Shown piece after piece: positions 8,717 through 17,556 of a DNA stretch of 64,000 nt. Below the pieces are notes generated by a model. It was not told the origin of the DNA, searched no databases, and saw only the letters and a list, made by a program, of their open reading frames with translations. Position 1 is the first letter of the stretch, and each line of letters starts with the position of its first letter. Both the position numbers and the translations under genes were made by a program. Source of the stretch: Deltaproteobacteria bacterium (lineage in GTDB: Bacteria; Myxococcota; JADLHZ01); assembly GCA_020848545.1 (NCBI GenBank), contig JADLHZ010000122.1, forward strand, positions 1-64,000, given 5' to 3'.

Positions 8717-8871
8717 GAAAACTCCAATGCGAGGGCGGCTACATAAAGGTCTGTGGCGTTTTGGACAAGCGAAAAGTGCAGGCGGGTCGCGGGTCTGAGT
8801 GACATGCTGCGTCGAGCTGACTGGACCGTCACGCTTTGTCTACGATCGCTTATGTTTCCGATAAGTGCTGC

Positions 8872-10230
8872 ATGGTGGCGATCAAAGCGAGGGAGCAGCG
8901 TTTTTCGATCGAGGGCGTGCCGCCGGTGGCGGAGGCCGCGCCGGCGCCGGCCTCGCCAATCACCGAGCGTCCGGCGGCGCCGATCGATCGGGAGCTCTGG
9001 GCCTCGCTCGCGACGATCGCGAAAAGCACGCCGGCCACCGCGACGAGCGCGATCCCCGTCCGCGACTCGCGGATGGCACCGAAGCTGCGGCTCGATCTCA
9101 TCGCGAGCGCCCAGACCGCGATCGTCGCGTCGACGTACGGAATCACGCCAGACGACGGGGGCATCGCCTTCGTCGACGCGCTGATCGCGGCGCGCCGAAA
9201 CGGCCGGACGGTGGTGTTGACGATCGACTCGATGGCCAACGCCTTCGGCTCGGTCGTCGGCACGCGCGTGAAAGACCTCGCGTACCGCCTGCGTGAGCTG
9301 CGCTTCTACGGTGGCCACGTCGTCTTCTACGGCGGCGCTCGCGAGCAGGCGCATACGCTCGGCGCCGGCACGCACCTGAAGATGCTCGCGATCGACGGCG
9401 AGCGCTTGCTGATCGGCGGCCGCAACATCGGCACGAACTTCGAGGACTGGCCGGACTACGACGTGCTCTTCGCCGGCGAGATCGCGCCGCGCGTGCTGCT
9501 CGACGCCGTGCCCTTCTTGGGCCGCGGCGACGCCGTTTGGGATCGCGCGCTGCTCGATCGCGTCCGGTGCCAACGCGAGTACGACGCCGCCATCGCCGAC
9601 CTGCGCAAGCTCGCGGCGATCAAGCTCTCACGGGCACGTCGCGAAGGCGCCGGTGGACCGCGCTACTTGCCCGTCATCGGCGATCCGCTGACGCAACACG
9701 AACGCGCCGGCACCGCCACCACCCGCGCGCTGGTCAAGACGATCGACAGCACGAAGCGCTCGCTCGTCATGTCGAGCAACTACGCGCGGCCGTTCCCGGC
9801 GATCCGCGACGCGCTGCTGCGAGCCCGCGCGCGCGACGTCGACGTCACCGTGATCACGACCGGCGCCACCGGCGCCACGGTCTCGCCTGTGCCCTACGTC
9901 GACAGCATCGACGACTACCGTTGGATGCGCGCGCACGGCATCACCGTCATCGAGACGAACCACATCGAGCACGGCAAGCTCTACTTGTTCGACGACAACC
10001 TGCTCGCGTTCGGCAGCTACAACGTCGAGGCGCACTCGGACGAGCGGCTGGTCGAGAGCTTGATCTTCACGAACGATCGCAAGTTGATCGACGCCGCCGA
10101 GGGCGCGCTGCTCGACACCGCGACGAACCGCCAAGAGTCGCGGGACGAGCACGACAAAGCCGCGGGCTACGGCTTCTTCGAGCGCGTGTGGCTCGAAGTG
10201 CAGGCGTTGCTCGGGGGGCCGTTCATCTAA
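8872..10230 (+). CDS. phospholipase D-like (cardiolipin synthase-type) protein
   Basis: A 452-residue protein with two HKD (HxKx4D) catalytic motifs of the phospholipase D superfamily: H168/K170/D175 (THLKMLAIDG, followed by GGRNIG) and H367/K369/D374 (EHGKLYLFDD, followed by GSYNVEAHSDER). Two motifs in one chain make a complete active site. Such proteins transfer phosphatidyl groups (cardiolipin synthase) or hydrolyse phosphodiesters. There is no clear membrane anchor; the N-terminal ~40 residues are Pro/Ala-rich. The ATG at 8872 is preferred over the in-frame TTG at 8836. It stands alone, divergent from the protease gene. Confidence 0.85.
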   Translation: MVAIKAREQRFSIEGVPPVAEAAPAPASPITERPAAPIDRELWASLATIAKSTPATATSAIPVRDSRMAPKLRLDLIASAQTAIVASTYGITPDDGGIAFVDALIAARRNGRTVVLTIDSMANAFGSVVGTRVKDLAYRLRELRFYGGHVVFYGGAREQAHTLGAGTHLKMLAIDGERLLIGGRNIGTNFEDWPDYDVLFAGEIAPRVLLDAVPFLGRGDAVWDRALLDRVRCQREYDAAIADLRKLAAIKLSRARREGAGGPRYLPVIGDPLTQHERAGTATTRALVKTIDSTKRSLVMSSNYARPFPAIRDALLRARARDVDVTVITTGATGATVSPVPYVDSIDDYRWMRAHGITVIETNHIEHGKLYLFDDNLLAFGSYNVEAHSDERLVESLIFTNDRKLIDAAEGALLDTATNRQESRDEHDKAAGYGFFERVWLEVQALLGGPFI

Positions 10231-10249
10231 TTGAGCGACCGAGTCGCCG

Positions 10250-10969
10250 CTAAAGGAAGAACGAATAGCCGAGGCTGAAGGTGCCGCCGTGCCCGACGTT
10301 TTGCGTGCCGGCGACGACGTACGCGAGCAGGCGATAGCGCAGCTCCAAGATGAGCCCGCCCGGGCCGGCGGCGATCACGTAGCCGATGCCGGCCGCGGCG
10401 CCGACGGTGAGGAATTGATCGTGCACCGGCCCGTCCGCGAGCGTCGTGTCGCTCGACACGAGATCGAGGCTCGCGGCCGCGCTGATGCGAAAGAGCCCGG
10501 GGCCGGCCGGCTCGTGATAGGTGAGGCCGAGCGGGATCGCGAGCCACCAGCCGATCGAAGCGCGCGCGGAGTCGCTGCCCCACAGCCCGGTGAAGCTCGG
10601 CTCGAGCATGAGGCCGAGGCGGCGGCCGATCATCGGGAAGCGGTAGCCGATCTCGAGCGCGCCGCCTGGGCCACCGCGCAGCGGCCCCGACTGCGCGAAG
10701 CCCTGCGCCTTCAAACCGATATGAAAGCCGCGATCGCGCAGGCGCACTTCCTCCGGCGGCGGCGCTTGCGTGTAGATCGGCAGCGTCGCCGGCAAGTACA
10801 CGACCTGCGTCGACGCCGGCTGCGAGCTCGCTGGTTGCGACGAAGGCTGCGGCCCTTTGCGTTTGAGCTTCGGAAGGATCAGCAGGACCTCGCCCTCGAT
10901 CTCGTCGGCGCGCGCTTCGGCGGCGAAGGCGACGAGCACGCATGCGAGCACGAAGAGCGCGCGCGTCAC
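10250..10969 (-). CDS. outer-membrane beta-barrel-like protein
   Basis: A 239-residue protein with a clear signal peptide (MTRALFVLACVLVAFAAEARA, cut before DEIEG). After a Pro/Ser/Gln-rich linker (residues ~40-70) come alternating amphipathic strands rich in Gly and aromatics, ending in SLGYSFFL. The terminal aromatic is typical of outer-membrane barrels recognised by the BAM complex. Its GTG start overlaps the stop of the TPR gene upstream. With the kinase and TPR genes it forms a three-gene minus-strand cluster. Function unknown. Confidence 0.7.
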   Translation of the reverse strand: MTRALFVLACVLVAFAAEARADEIEGEVLLILPKLKRKGPQPSSQPASSQPASTQVVYLPATLPIYTQAPPPEEVRLRDRGFHIGLKAQGFAQSGPLRGGPGGALEIGYRFPMIGRRLGLMLEPSFTGLWGSDSARASIGWWLAIPLGLTYHEPAGPGLFRISAAASLDLVSSDTTLADGPVHDQFLTVGAAAGIGYVIAAGPGGLILELRYRLLAYVVAGTQNVGHGGTFSLGYSFFL

Positions 10970-11556
10970 TTGGCGGCCTTGTAGTCGGCGAAGAACTCTT
11001 CGAGCTCGACGCGCTCTGGCGCATCGGGGTCGAGCTCGATGTAGCGCGTGTAAGCGTCGACCGACGCATCGTCCTTGCCGGTCGCCGCGAGCGCGACGCC
11101 GAGCAGACGATAGGCGAGCGGAAATTTCGCTTTGCGATCGATCGCGAGCTGCACGAGCTCGAGCGTCTTCGGCCAGTCCTTGCGCAGCGCGGCTTGCTCA
11201 GCGTCAGCGTAGGCGGCGAACGCTGGCTCCTTCTTCTCGAGCTCCTTCAGCTTTGCCTTGGTCTCGGTGCGATCGTCCGGGTGAGCCGGCGCGTAGGTGT
11301 AACGCTTGTAAGCCATGTAGGCCCATACGAAGTTGCCGCGGGCGTGCTCGGCTTTGGCGATCGCCCACTGCGTTTGCCCGAACCACGGCGCGCTGCGCGA
11401 GAGCGCCCGCAGCTCCGCGAGACCCTCCTTCGCTTGACCGAGCCGCACTTTTTCCTGGGCGTTCATGTACGCGATCGAGGCCTTGTCGAGATCTTCGGAG
11501 AGCACCGTGCACTCGGCGCGCGGCGTCAGCAGCGAAAGGAGGAGGAACGCGAGCAT
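10966..11556 (-). CDS. secreted TPR protein (paralogue A)
   Basis: A 196-residue protein with a short signal-like start (MLAFLLLSLLTPRA) and tetratricopeptide-like helices (for example PLAYRLLGVALAATGKDDAS and AYTRYIELDPDAPER). The C-terminal ~130 residues match the TPR lipoprotein at 13397-14125 almost helix for helix (DWPKTLELVQLAIDRK against NWPKAAELMQVVIQQK), so the two are paralogues flanking the kinase gene. TPRs mediate protein-protein contacts. It lies 46 bases downstream of the kinase gene and is coupled to the barrel gene. A role as a scaffold for the kinase system is inferred. Confidence 0.7.
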   Translation of the reverse strand: MLAFLLLSLLTPRAECTVLSEDLDKASIAYMNAQEKVRLGQAKEGLAELRALSRSAPWFGQTQWAIAKAEHARGNFVWAYMAYKRYTYAPAHPDDRTETKAKLKELEKKEPAFAAYADAEQAALRKDWPKTLELVQLAIDRKAKFPLAYRLLGVALAATGKDDASVDAYTRYIELDPDAPERVELEEFFADYKAAK

Positions 11557-11602
11557 GGCCGCGTCGACGTTAGCGTGGGCCAGTCAGCGTTGCAATTGCG
11601 CG

Positions 11603-13315
11603 CTACCTGCAGCTGTAGTTTTCGAGCTCGTCTTGCTGCGGGGCGATGCGCGCCGGGCGGCCGATGGGATCGCCTGCTTGCGAGCGGACGCTGATCGTGC
11701 GGGCGCCGGCCTGCACCGGGAAGCTGTCTTGATTCGCCGCCGAGATGATCCCGAGCGGCGTCTCGCCGTCGTAGACCACGGCGCCGATCGGGCAGCCGTC
11801 GATCTCGATGCGTGGGGTTCCGACGGCGGCGCGCCCGGGCGTGCGGAAATTCGTGCGGCCTTTCTCGGCCGGCTTCTTTTCGTCCTTCTTCTTCGCCAGC
11901 GGCGCCGCGCTCGCTGGCGTCGGCTTTTCGGCCTTCGCCGGCGTGGGTGCTGGCGCGGGCGCCGGTGCCGACTGCGGGGCCAATTGCGCGCCCAATTGCT
12001 GCGCGGGCGGCTGCGCTGTAGCGAGCGCCGGTGACGGGCCCGGCGCCGGCAGCGGCGGCGAATCCTGCTTCGGCTGCGGCGGTGGATCATCGAGCGAGAT
12101 GACGGTGACCGGCGGCGGCGGTGTGCGCTCCTTCGCCAGCTGCCAGCCGATGATGGCGAGGACCGCGAGGGCGATCGCGGTCACGACGACCCACTTCTTC
12201 GAGCCGCCTTCCTGCCCCGGCATCTTCTTCGCGCCGGGCGTGAGGATCGTCGAGGTGCCGGCGCCGAGCATGTTCGGCTTCACCTCGGAGTTCGTGCGCT
12301 CCAGCAAGTTCGTGACCGCGGTCGGATCGCCGCGCGCCTCCGGCAAGGTGCGCGTGTGGTGTGGATCCGGCAGCGCGACGCCGCGCAGCCCTTCGATCTC
12401 CTCCGGCGGAATCACGTCGCGCGTGTACTCGTCGAGCGGCGCCGCGTCCGGGCCGCCGAGCTTGTTCAGGATCTGTCCGAGATCTTTCTCGGCGTCCTTC
12501 ATGCGCTGGTAGCGTTGATCACGATCGCGCTCGAGAAACTTCTTCAAGCACGCTTCGAGCTCCGGTGAGATTGTCGGATCGATCTCGCGGATCGAGGGGA
12601 TCTCGCCCTTCTGCACTTGCAGGAGCATCTCGATCTCGGAGCCGCCCGCGAACAAGCGCCGGCCGGCGAGCATTTCCCAGAGCAAGATGCCCGTGGCGTA
12701 GATGTCGACGCGATGATCGATGTCCGGCTGGCCCATCGCCTGCTCTGGCGACATGTACGAGAGCTTGCCCTTCAAGATGCCGGTGCTCGTCTTCACGGCG
12801 CGCGCGGCGGCCTTGGCGATGCCGAAGTCCATTACCTTCACGTCGCCGGCGAGCGAGATGAGCACGTTGTGCGGCGACACGTCGCGGTGCACGATCTTCA
12901 GCGGGATGCCGCCGACCACGCGATCGTGCGCATGGCCCAAGCCGCGGCACACGGCGAGCGTGATTTGCACCGCACGATTGTGCCCGATCGGCTTCTGCGC
13001 TTTGACGCCAAACTGCAGCAGGCGCCGCAGGTCGAAGCCTTCGACGTACTCCATCGCGATGAAGTAGCCGCCGTCGGCGTGCTTGAAGTCGAAGACCTGC
13101 ACGATGTTCGGGTGCGAGAGCTTCGCCGCCAAGACCGCTTCGTCCTGAAACATGCGGATGAAGTCGACGTCGTCCGTGTACTGCGGGAGGATGCGCTTGA
13201 TGACGACGTCTTTTTCGAAGCCGGCTTCGCTGCGCTGTCTGGCCCGCAGGATCTCGGCCATGCCGCCCATCGCGATGCGGCCCAAGAGCTCGTATTGTCC
13301 CAGCATTTCTGGCAC
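11603..13315 (-). CDS. transmembrane Ser/Thr protein kinase
   Basis: A 570-residue Hanks-type (PknB-like) kinase. The cytoplasmic catalytic domain spans residues ~8-285: glycine loop GRIAMGGMAE, K40 in VVIK, HRDVSPHN at 143-150, DFG at 163-165, and a Thr/Ser-rich activation loop before YMSPEQ. All key residues are present, so it should be active. One helix at ~375-395 crosses the membrane. It is followed by a long Pro/Ala-rich spacer (~398-490) and a small C-terminal domain with PEGA-like strands and two Cys. The tail is extracytoplasmic and may sense envelope state. TPR and barrel genes follow on the same strand. Confidence 0.9.
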   Translation of the reverse strand: MPEMLGQYELLGRIAMGGMAEILRARQRSEAGFEKDVVIKRILPQYTDDVDFIRMFQDEAVLAAKLSHPNIVQVFDFKHADGGYFIAMEYVEGFDLRRLLQFGVKAQKPIGHNRAVQITLAVCRGLGHAHDRVVGGIPLKIVHRDVSPHNVLISLAGDVKVMDFGIAKAAARAVKTSTGILKGKLSYMSPEQAMGQPDIDHRVDIYATGILLWEMLAGRRLFAGGSEIEMLLQVQKGEIPSIREIDPTISPELEACLKKFLERDRDQRYQRMKDAEKDLGQILNKLGGPDAAPLDEYTRDVIPPEEIEGLRGVALPDPHHTRTLPEARGDPTAVTNLLERTNSEVKPNMLGAGTSTILTPGAKKMPGQEGGSKKWVVVTAIALAVLAIIGWQLAKERTPPPPVTVISLDDPPPQPKQDSPPLPAPGPSPALATAQPPAQQLGAQLAPQSAPAPAPAPTPAKAEKPTPASAAPLAKKKDEKKPAEKGRTNFRTPGRAAVGTPRIEIDGCPIGAVVYDGETPLGIISAANQDSFPVQAGARTISVRSQAGDPIGRPARIAPQQDELENYSCR

Positions 13316-13377
13316 GCGCGCGGCTCTCCCCGGCCAGCAGTAGGTGTAACAGCGCCGCTCGTCTCCCTCAAGGATTG

Positions 13378-13401
13378 ATCACCGGCTGAAAACCGGGTGA
13401 T
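13378..13401. promoter_or_regulatory. dyad in divergent spacer of kinase and TPR genes
   Basis: Two arms (ATCACCGG and CCGGGTGAT, 7-base AT-rich loop) form an imperfect inverted repeat with one bulged base. It lies in the short divergent region between the kinase gene (starts 13315) and the TPR lipoprotein gene, and overlaps the GTG at 13397. It could be an operator, or the TPR gene may start at the next GTG (13412). Inference only. Confidence 0.35.
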
Positions 13402-14125
13402 ATCGCTTTTCGTGAATCTCCACCGCGCGCTGCTCGTTGCCTGTATGCTCGTCTCGGCGTGCGTCTATCGCAAGCCGAAGCAGGCGCCGCCCGCCGCCGC
13501 CGCGCAAAAGCCGGTGGTCCAAGGGATCGCGCTGCCGGAGGCCCAGGAAGCGCCGGCGTGCCTCGAGACCGGGCCGCAACGCGCCGCGATCCTCGACGAC
13601 GCGCTCCGCCGCTACGGCAAGGCCCAGGCGTTGGCGAAGAGCGGCGATGACAAGGATTTGAAGGCCGCGACCGACCTCTTGACCCGCTTGACCCAGGATT
13701 ATCCGTGGTTCGCGCCCGCGCACACCGGCCTCGGCAGCGTGCAAGCGACGCGCGGCAACTGGACCGGCGCCTACACGGCGTACAAGCGGCGCTTGCTCTT
13801 CTTCTCTTCGCATCCGGCAGATCGCGAGCGCGCGATGGCCGAGCTGCGCTTGCTCGAAGAACGGCAGCCGGCGCTGCGCACCTACGCCGAGGGTGAGAAG
13901 GTGGCGAAGGATCGCAATTGGCCGAAGGCCGCCGAGCTCATGCAGGTGGTCATCCAGCAGAAGCCGCAGTTCGCGCTCGCGCATCGCTTGCTCGGCGACG
14001 CGCTGGCGCAGCAATCGAAGCGCACCGAAGCGATCGCCGCGTACGAACAGTACGTGCGCTTGGATCCGTTCTCGCCGGATCGGCCGCAGGTGGAGCACTG
14101 GCTGACCGAGCAGAAGGCGAAGTAG
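13397..14125 (+). CDS. TPR lipoprotein (paralogue B)
   Basis: A 242-residue protein with a lipoprotein signal (LLVACMLVSAC, modified Cys near residue 22) and tetratricopeptide helices through the rest (TRLTQDYPWFAPAHTGLGSV, FALAHRLLGDALAQQSKRTE, AYEQYVRLDPFSPDRP). It is a paralogue of the TPR protein at 10966-11556; the shared region covers about the last 190 residues. The two copies lie on opposite strands on either side of the kinase gene. The start is GTG at 13397 or 13412. It is probably a membrane-tethered scaffold. Confidence 0.75.
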   Translation: MISLFVNLHRALLVACMLVSACVYRKPKQAPPAAAAQKPVVQGIALPEAQEAPACLETGPQRAAILDDALRRYGKAQALAKSGDDKDLKAATDLLTRLTQDYPWFAPAHTGLGSVQATRGNWTGAYTAYKRRLLFFSSHPADRERAMAELRLLEERQPALRTYAEGEKVAKDRNWPKAAELMQVVIQQKPQFALAHRLLGDALAQQSKRTEAIAAYEQYVRLDPFSPDRPQVEHWLTEQKAK

Positions 14126-14128
14126 AAG

Positions 14129-15241
14129 TTACTCGAAGTCGATCGCGTAGATCTTCGACGGCTTGCTCTCGACGCCGTCGCTGTCTTTGCTCATCACCCG
14201 CCAGAAGTACTTGCCCGGCGCCGCCTTCACCTTGAGCAGCGTGCCGATGGCGTCGACTTGCTCGAGCACGTCGATGAACTGGATGTCGCGCGCGAGCTCG
14301 AAGTGATACTTGACCGCTTTGTCCACGCGATCCCAGCGCACGCGCGTCTCGCCGCCCTTCACCTTGATGTAGCGCGGCAGCAGGTTCTCCGGCGCCGGAG
14401 GCAGCGGGCGCGGGTCGCTCATCTGCTTGGCGGTGATGACGGCGAAGCCCTCGGGGACGTCGACCTTTTTGCCGCCGCCGCCGGTGACGCCGACGGTGCC
14501 GTGAAAGACGGCGAGGCTGCCGGTCTTCTCCACGGCGTCGACTTGAAAGTCGGTGCCGCGCACACCGGCGATCGCGTTCGGCGTCTCGACCTCGAGATCG
14601 TTGCCGCCGACGAGCTTGCTGAAGCGCGACCAAAAGGTGCCGACGACGAGCTTGATCTTCGAGACGCCTTTGCCTTCGGCCGACTGGAGTGACGAGAGCG
14701 CGACGCGGCTGCTCTCTCGGACGACGAGGCGGGTGCCGTCGGGGAGAAGGATCGTCGCGCGCGCGCCTTCCTTGGCGACGAGCTCGCCTTTCTCCGGCAC
14801 GATCGAGCCCTTGTAGAGCGGCGTGTCGCGGCCGTCGCGGGTGCGCACCGAGACTTCGCCGGTGATCGCGAGGACGCGGGCTTCTTTCACCATGCCGTAG
14901 AGATCGATCGACGCGACAGCGAGGCGGGCGCCCGTCGGGCACTGCTCCTTCGGGATCGCGCGGGCGACGGCGCTGCGCACGATCTTTGGCAGGATCTCGC
15001 CGACCATCTTCGACAGCGCCTCGGCGGCAGCGGCGCCTCGCTTCGCCGTCGCCAGCGGCGGGTCGCCGATGCAGACGATGACGGTGGCGGTCGTGACGTT
15101 GGCGACCGAGCCGAGCGCGCTCACGAGGGCTTCGCGCGCTTCGCCGGTGACGGCGCCGTTCTCGATGATGCGATCTTGGCCGATGTCGATCTCGCGGCTC
15201 GTGTCGGCGCCGAGCAGCGCCAGGGTCAGCATGAGGTACAT
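14129..15241 (-). CDS. FecR-domain envelope protein
   Basis: A 370-residue protein with a short hydrophobic N-terminus (MYLMLTLALLGADT). Residues ~125-280 hold a FecR domain: a repeated strand pattern with GSIVPEKGELVAKEGARATI, LPDGTRLVVRESSRVAL and the hallmark VETPNAIAGVRGTDFQV. The C-terminal ~75 residues resemble a fibronectin-III-like strand set (RVRWDRVDKAVKYHFELARD, APGKYFWRVMSKDSDG). FecR domains in myxobacteria often occur in secreted proteins without a sigma factor, as here. It lies nine bases downstream of the TSP3 lipoprotein gene on the same strand, so they are likely co-transcribed. Confidence 0.8.
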   Translation of the reverse strand: MYLMLTLALLGADTSREIDIGQDRIIENGAVTGEAREALVSALGSVANVTTATVIVCIGDPPLATAKRGAAAAEALSKMVGEILPKIVRSAVARAIPKEQCPTGARLAVASIDLYGMVKEARVLAITGEVSVRTRDGRDTPLYKGSIVPEKGELVAKEGARATILLPDGTRLVVRESSRVALSSLQSAEGKGVSKIKLVVGTFWSRFSKLVGGNDLEVETPNAIAGVRGTDFQVDAVEKTGSLAVFHGTVGVTGGGGKKVDVPEGFAVITAKQMSDPRPLPPAPENLLPRYIKVKGGETRVRWDRVDKAVKYHFELARDIQFIDVLEQVDAIGTLLKVKAAPGKYFWRVMSKDSDGVESKPSKIYAIDFE

Positions 15242-15250
15242 GGCGCTCTC

Positions 15251-15742
15251 CTATTTACAGTCGGTGCCGGGGATGTTGGGGCAGGCGTCCTTGTCGTCGG
15301 GCGTGCCGTCCTTGTCGTTGTCCGCTTCGGGGCAGCCGTCGGCGTCCTCGAAGTTGTCCTTGTCTTCGGGGTCTTTGTAGCACTGGTCGAAGGCGTCCGG
15401 GATGCCGTCGTTGTCGACGTCGCTCGGCTTCTCCTTCTCCGGCGGCTTTGGCTTCTTCGTCTTCGGATCCGGCGGCGGCGGCGCGGGCGGATCCGGATCG
15501 GGGATGCCGTCGGTGTCCTGCACCCCATCTTTGTCTTCGGGGATGAGCGGCGCGCCGTCGTCCTGGTTCTTCACGCCGTCCTGATCGTCGTCGCCGTTCG
15601 GATCGAGGGGCTGCATGCCCTCGAACATCTCGGCGCAGTCGACCTTCTGACACCCCGGTTGCGGGATCAGCTTCGGTGTCGAGCGAATAGGAGCGTTACA
15701 GGCAGCCAAAGCGAGGATCAGGGGCGGGAGTAGGGCACGCAC
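15251..15742 (-). CDS. thrombospondin type-3 repeat lipoprotein
   Basis: A 163-residue lipoprotein. The GTG start at 15742 gives a signal peptide with lipobox LALAAC. Most of the mature protein is calcium-binding thrombospondin type-3 repeats with Asp-rich loops (DPNGDDDQDGVKNQDDG, DVDNDGIPDAFDQC, DNDKDGTPDDKDACPN), split by a Pro/Lys linker. It lacks the OmpA domain that often follows such repeats. It is probably a calcium-stabilised surface spacer. It shares an operon with the FecR protein and is divergent from the aldo/keto reductase gene. Confidence 0.8.
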   Translation of the reverse strand: MRALLPPLILALAACNAPIRSTPKLIPQPGCQKVDCAEMFEGMQPLDPNGDDDQDGVKNQDDGAPLIPEDKDGVQDTDGIPDPDPPAPPPPDPKTKKPKPPEKEKPSDVDNDGIPDAFDQCYKDPEDKDNFEDADGCPEADNDKDGTPDDKDACPNIPGTDCK

Positions 15743-15799
15743 GGCGACTATCGGAACCCATGTCGGACTTCTGCGCAAGAAAATGCTACGCAGCGCGCC

Positions 15800-16738
15800 A
15801 TGTCGATTCAGGCACAGCTCGCCTTCGGCGCGATGAACTTCGGCAAGCGCACGCAAGCGCCCGGGGCCAAAGGCCTCGTCGATCGCGCGCTCGATCTCGG
15901 CATGGCGGTGTTCGACACGGCGAACGTTTACAACGACGGCGAGTCGGAGCGGCTGCTCGGCAAGGCGCTCGGGGCGCGGCGGAGCGCGGTGCAGATCGCG
16001 TCGAAGGTCGGGATGGGCCGCGTCGACGGAAAGCCCGAGGGCCTTTCGCGCGCGGCGATTCTGCGCGCGGTGGACGGCACGTTGCAGCGGCTGGGCAGCG
16101 ACTTCGTCGATCTCTATTATCTGCACGTGCCGGATCACGCGACGCCGATCGAAGAGTCGATCGCCGCGATGGGCGAGCTGGTGAAGGCCGGCAAGATCCG
16201 CGCGTGGGGCGTGTCGAACTACGCGGCGTGGCAGATCCTCGAGATGATGCACATCGCCGATCGCACCGGCGTGCCGCGGCCGGTGATCGCGCAGCAGCTC
16301 TACAACGTGCTGATCCGAGAGATCGAGGTGGAGTATCTGCCCTTTGCGAAGAAGCACGCGCTCGGGACGACGGTGTACAACCCGCTCGCCGGCGGCCTGC
16401 TCGCGGGTCGTATCGCCGCGGGCGTGGCGCCGCCGTCGGGCTCGCGCTTTGCGGCGAACAAGCTTTACCCAGGGCGCTATCTGACGCCGCGGATGTTCGA
16501 ACGGACGGAGGCGCTCAAAGCGATCGCTCGCGAGGCGGGTCTGTCGCTCCTCGATCTTTCGTACGCGTGGCTCGCGGCGCGGCCGGGCGTCGACTCGATC
16601 CTCGTCGGGCCGGGCGAGCTTTCGCACCTCGACGCGGCGGCTGTGGGCGTCGCGAAGAAGCTGTCCGCCGAGACGCTCCTGGCGATCGATGCGCTGCACG
16701 CGCGCGAGCTCGGCACGGACACGCACTACGTGCGGTAG
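15800..16738 (+). CDS. aldo/keto reductase
   Basis: A 312-residue NADP(H)-dependent oxidoreductase of the aldo/keto reductase superfamily. The catalytic tetrad is visible: D39 (VFDTAN), Y44 (VYNDGESE), K69 (IASKVG) and H109 (YYLHVPD). The NADP-binding end (SLLDLSYAWLAARPGVDSILVGPG) is also typical. Length fits the family. It reduces aldehydes or ketones, but the substrate is not predictable. The ATG of the dioxygenase gene follows after one base, so the two are co-transcribed. Confidence 0.88.
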   Translation: MSIQAQLAFGAMNFGKRTQAPGAKGLVDRALDLGMAVFDTANVYNDGESERLLGKALGARRSAVQIASKVGMGRVDGKPEGLSRAAILRAVDGTLQRLGSDFVDLYYLHVPDHATPIEESIAAMGELVKAGKIRAWGVSNYAAWQILEMMHIADRTGVPRPVIAQQLYNVLIREIEVEYLPFAKKHALGTTVYNPLAGGLLAGRIAAGVAPPSGSRFAANKLYPGRYLTPRMFERTEALKAIAREAGLSLLDLSYAWLAARPGVDSILVGPGELSHLDAAAVGVAKKLSAETLLAIDALHARELGTDTHYVR

Positions 16739-16739
16739 A

Positions 16740-17519
16740 ATGCTCGTCGCCGACCCTCACGCGTTCGATCTTGCTCCGGCGCTCGCGTCGTTTGCCGAGC
16801 ATGGCTACGCACGCCTCGGGGCGTGGGCCGATGCTGCGACCTTGCAAGGGCTCCGTGCGCGCGCCGACGATCTGATGCTCGGGCGCGTCGTGCACGAGGG
16901 GCTCTTCTTTCAGCACGACTCGGCGAGCGGCGCCTACGGCGATCTCGAATACGGAAAGGGCTGGACCGGGCCGAGCCTGGACTATCGCAAGGTCGAGAAG
17001 CTCGAGCGCGACCCGTTGTTCTGGGCGTGGGCGAGGAACGCGTTGTTCGAGCGCATCGCGCGGACGCTGATCGAAGGCCCCGTGAACCTCTATCGCGCGC
17101 TCCTCTTCGGCAAGAGCGCCAAGGGCGGGACCGAGCTGCCGTGGCACCAAGACGGCGGCGAGTTCTGGGGCCTCGATCGCGAGCCGTTCTTGCAGATCTG
17201 GACCACGCTCGACGACGCGCCGAAAGACGGCGGTTGTCTCGAGGTGCTGCCGGGCTCGCATCACGCAGGGCTGGCGACGAAGGACGGCGGCGTCGTTCCG
17301 CCGTGGTGCCTCGCCGAGCAGAAGGCCGAGGAGCGCGCGCTGCCGCTCCCGGCGGTCGCCGGCGAGGTGATCCTCGTGCACAACCATCTGTGGCATCGCT
17401 CGCGGCGCAATCTCACGGGCAAGACGCGGCGCGCGTTCACGCTCTGTTTGATCGGCGCCGACACGAAGTGCCGGCGGAAGAAGAAGGCGCCGCGGCAGTT
17501 CGTGCGCGTGTTCGACTGA
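16740..17519 (+). CDS. phytanoyl-CoA dioxygenase (PhyH) family protein
   Basis: A 259-residue Fe(II)/2-oxoglutarate-dependent oxygenase. The iron triad is H136 and D138 (PWHQDGGEFWG) plus H219 (NHLWHRSRRN); R231 shortly after could bind 2-oxoglutarate. The length and the GCLEVLPGSHHAG segment match PhyH relatives. The substrate is unknown; the family covers lipid and secondary-metabolite hydroxylation. The ATG at 16740 is one base after the reductase stop. A joint oxidation/reduction of one small molecule is inferred. The C-terminus is Lys/Arg-rich. Confidence 0.85.
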   Translation: MLVADPHAFDLAPALASFAEHGYARLGAWADAATLQGLRARADDLMLGRVVHEGLFFQHDSASGAYGDLEYGKGWTGPSLDYRKVEKLERDPLFWAWARNALFERIARTLIEGPVNLYRALLFGKSAKGGTELPWHQDGGEFWGLDREPFLQIWTTLDDAPKDGGCLEVLPGSHHAGLATKDGGVVPPWCLAEQKAEERALPLPAVAGEVILVHNHLWHRSRRNLTGKTRRAFTLCLIGADTKCRRKKKAPRQFVRVFD

Positions 17520-17556
17520 TCCGGCGGCGGGCGAGGCTCGAGTCCAGGGCCAAGCT

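Noticed and set aside
7484-8746. 420-codon plus-strand frame opposite the protease
   Set aside because: Ala/Arg/Val-rich low-complexity shadow; the minus strand has an intact trypsin triad.
15225-15660. Short-period repeats that could suggest a CRISPR or satellite
   Set aside because: They are codon-level repeats of TSP3 calcium loops in a lipoprotein gene.
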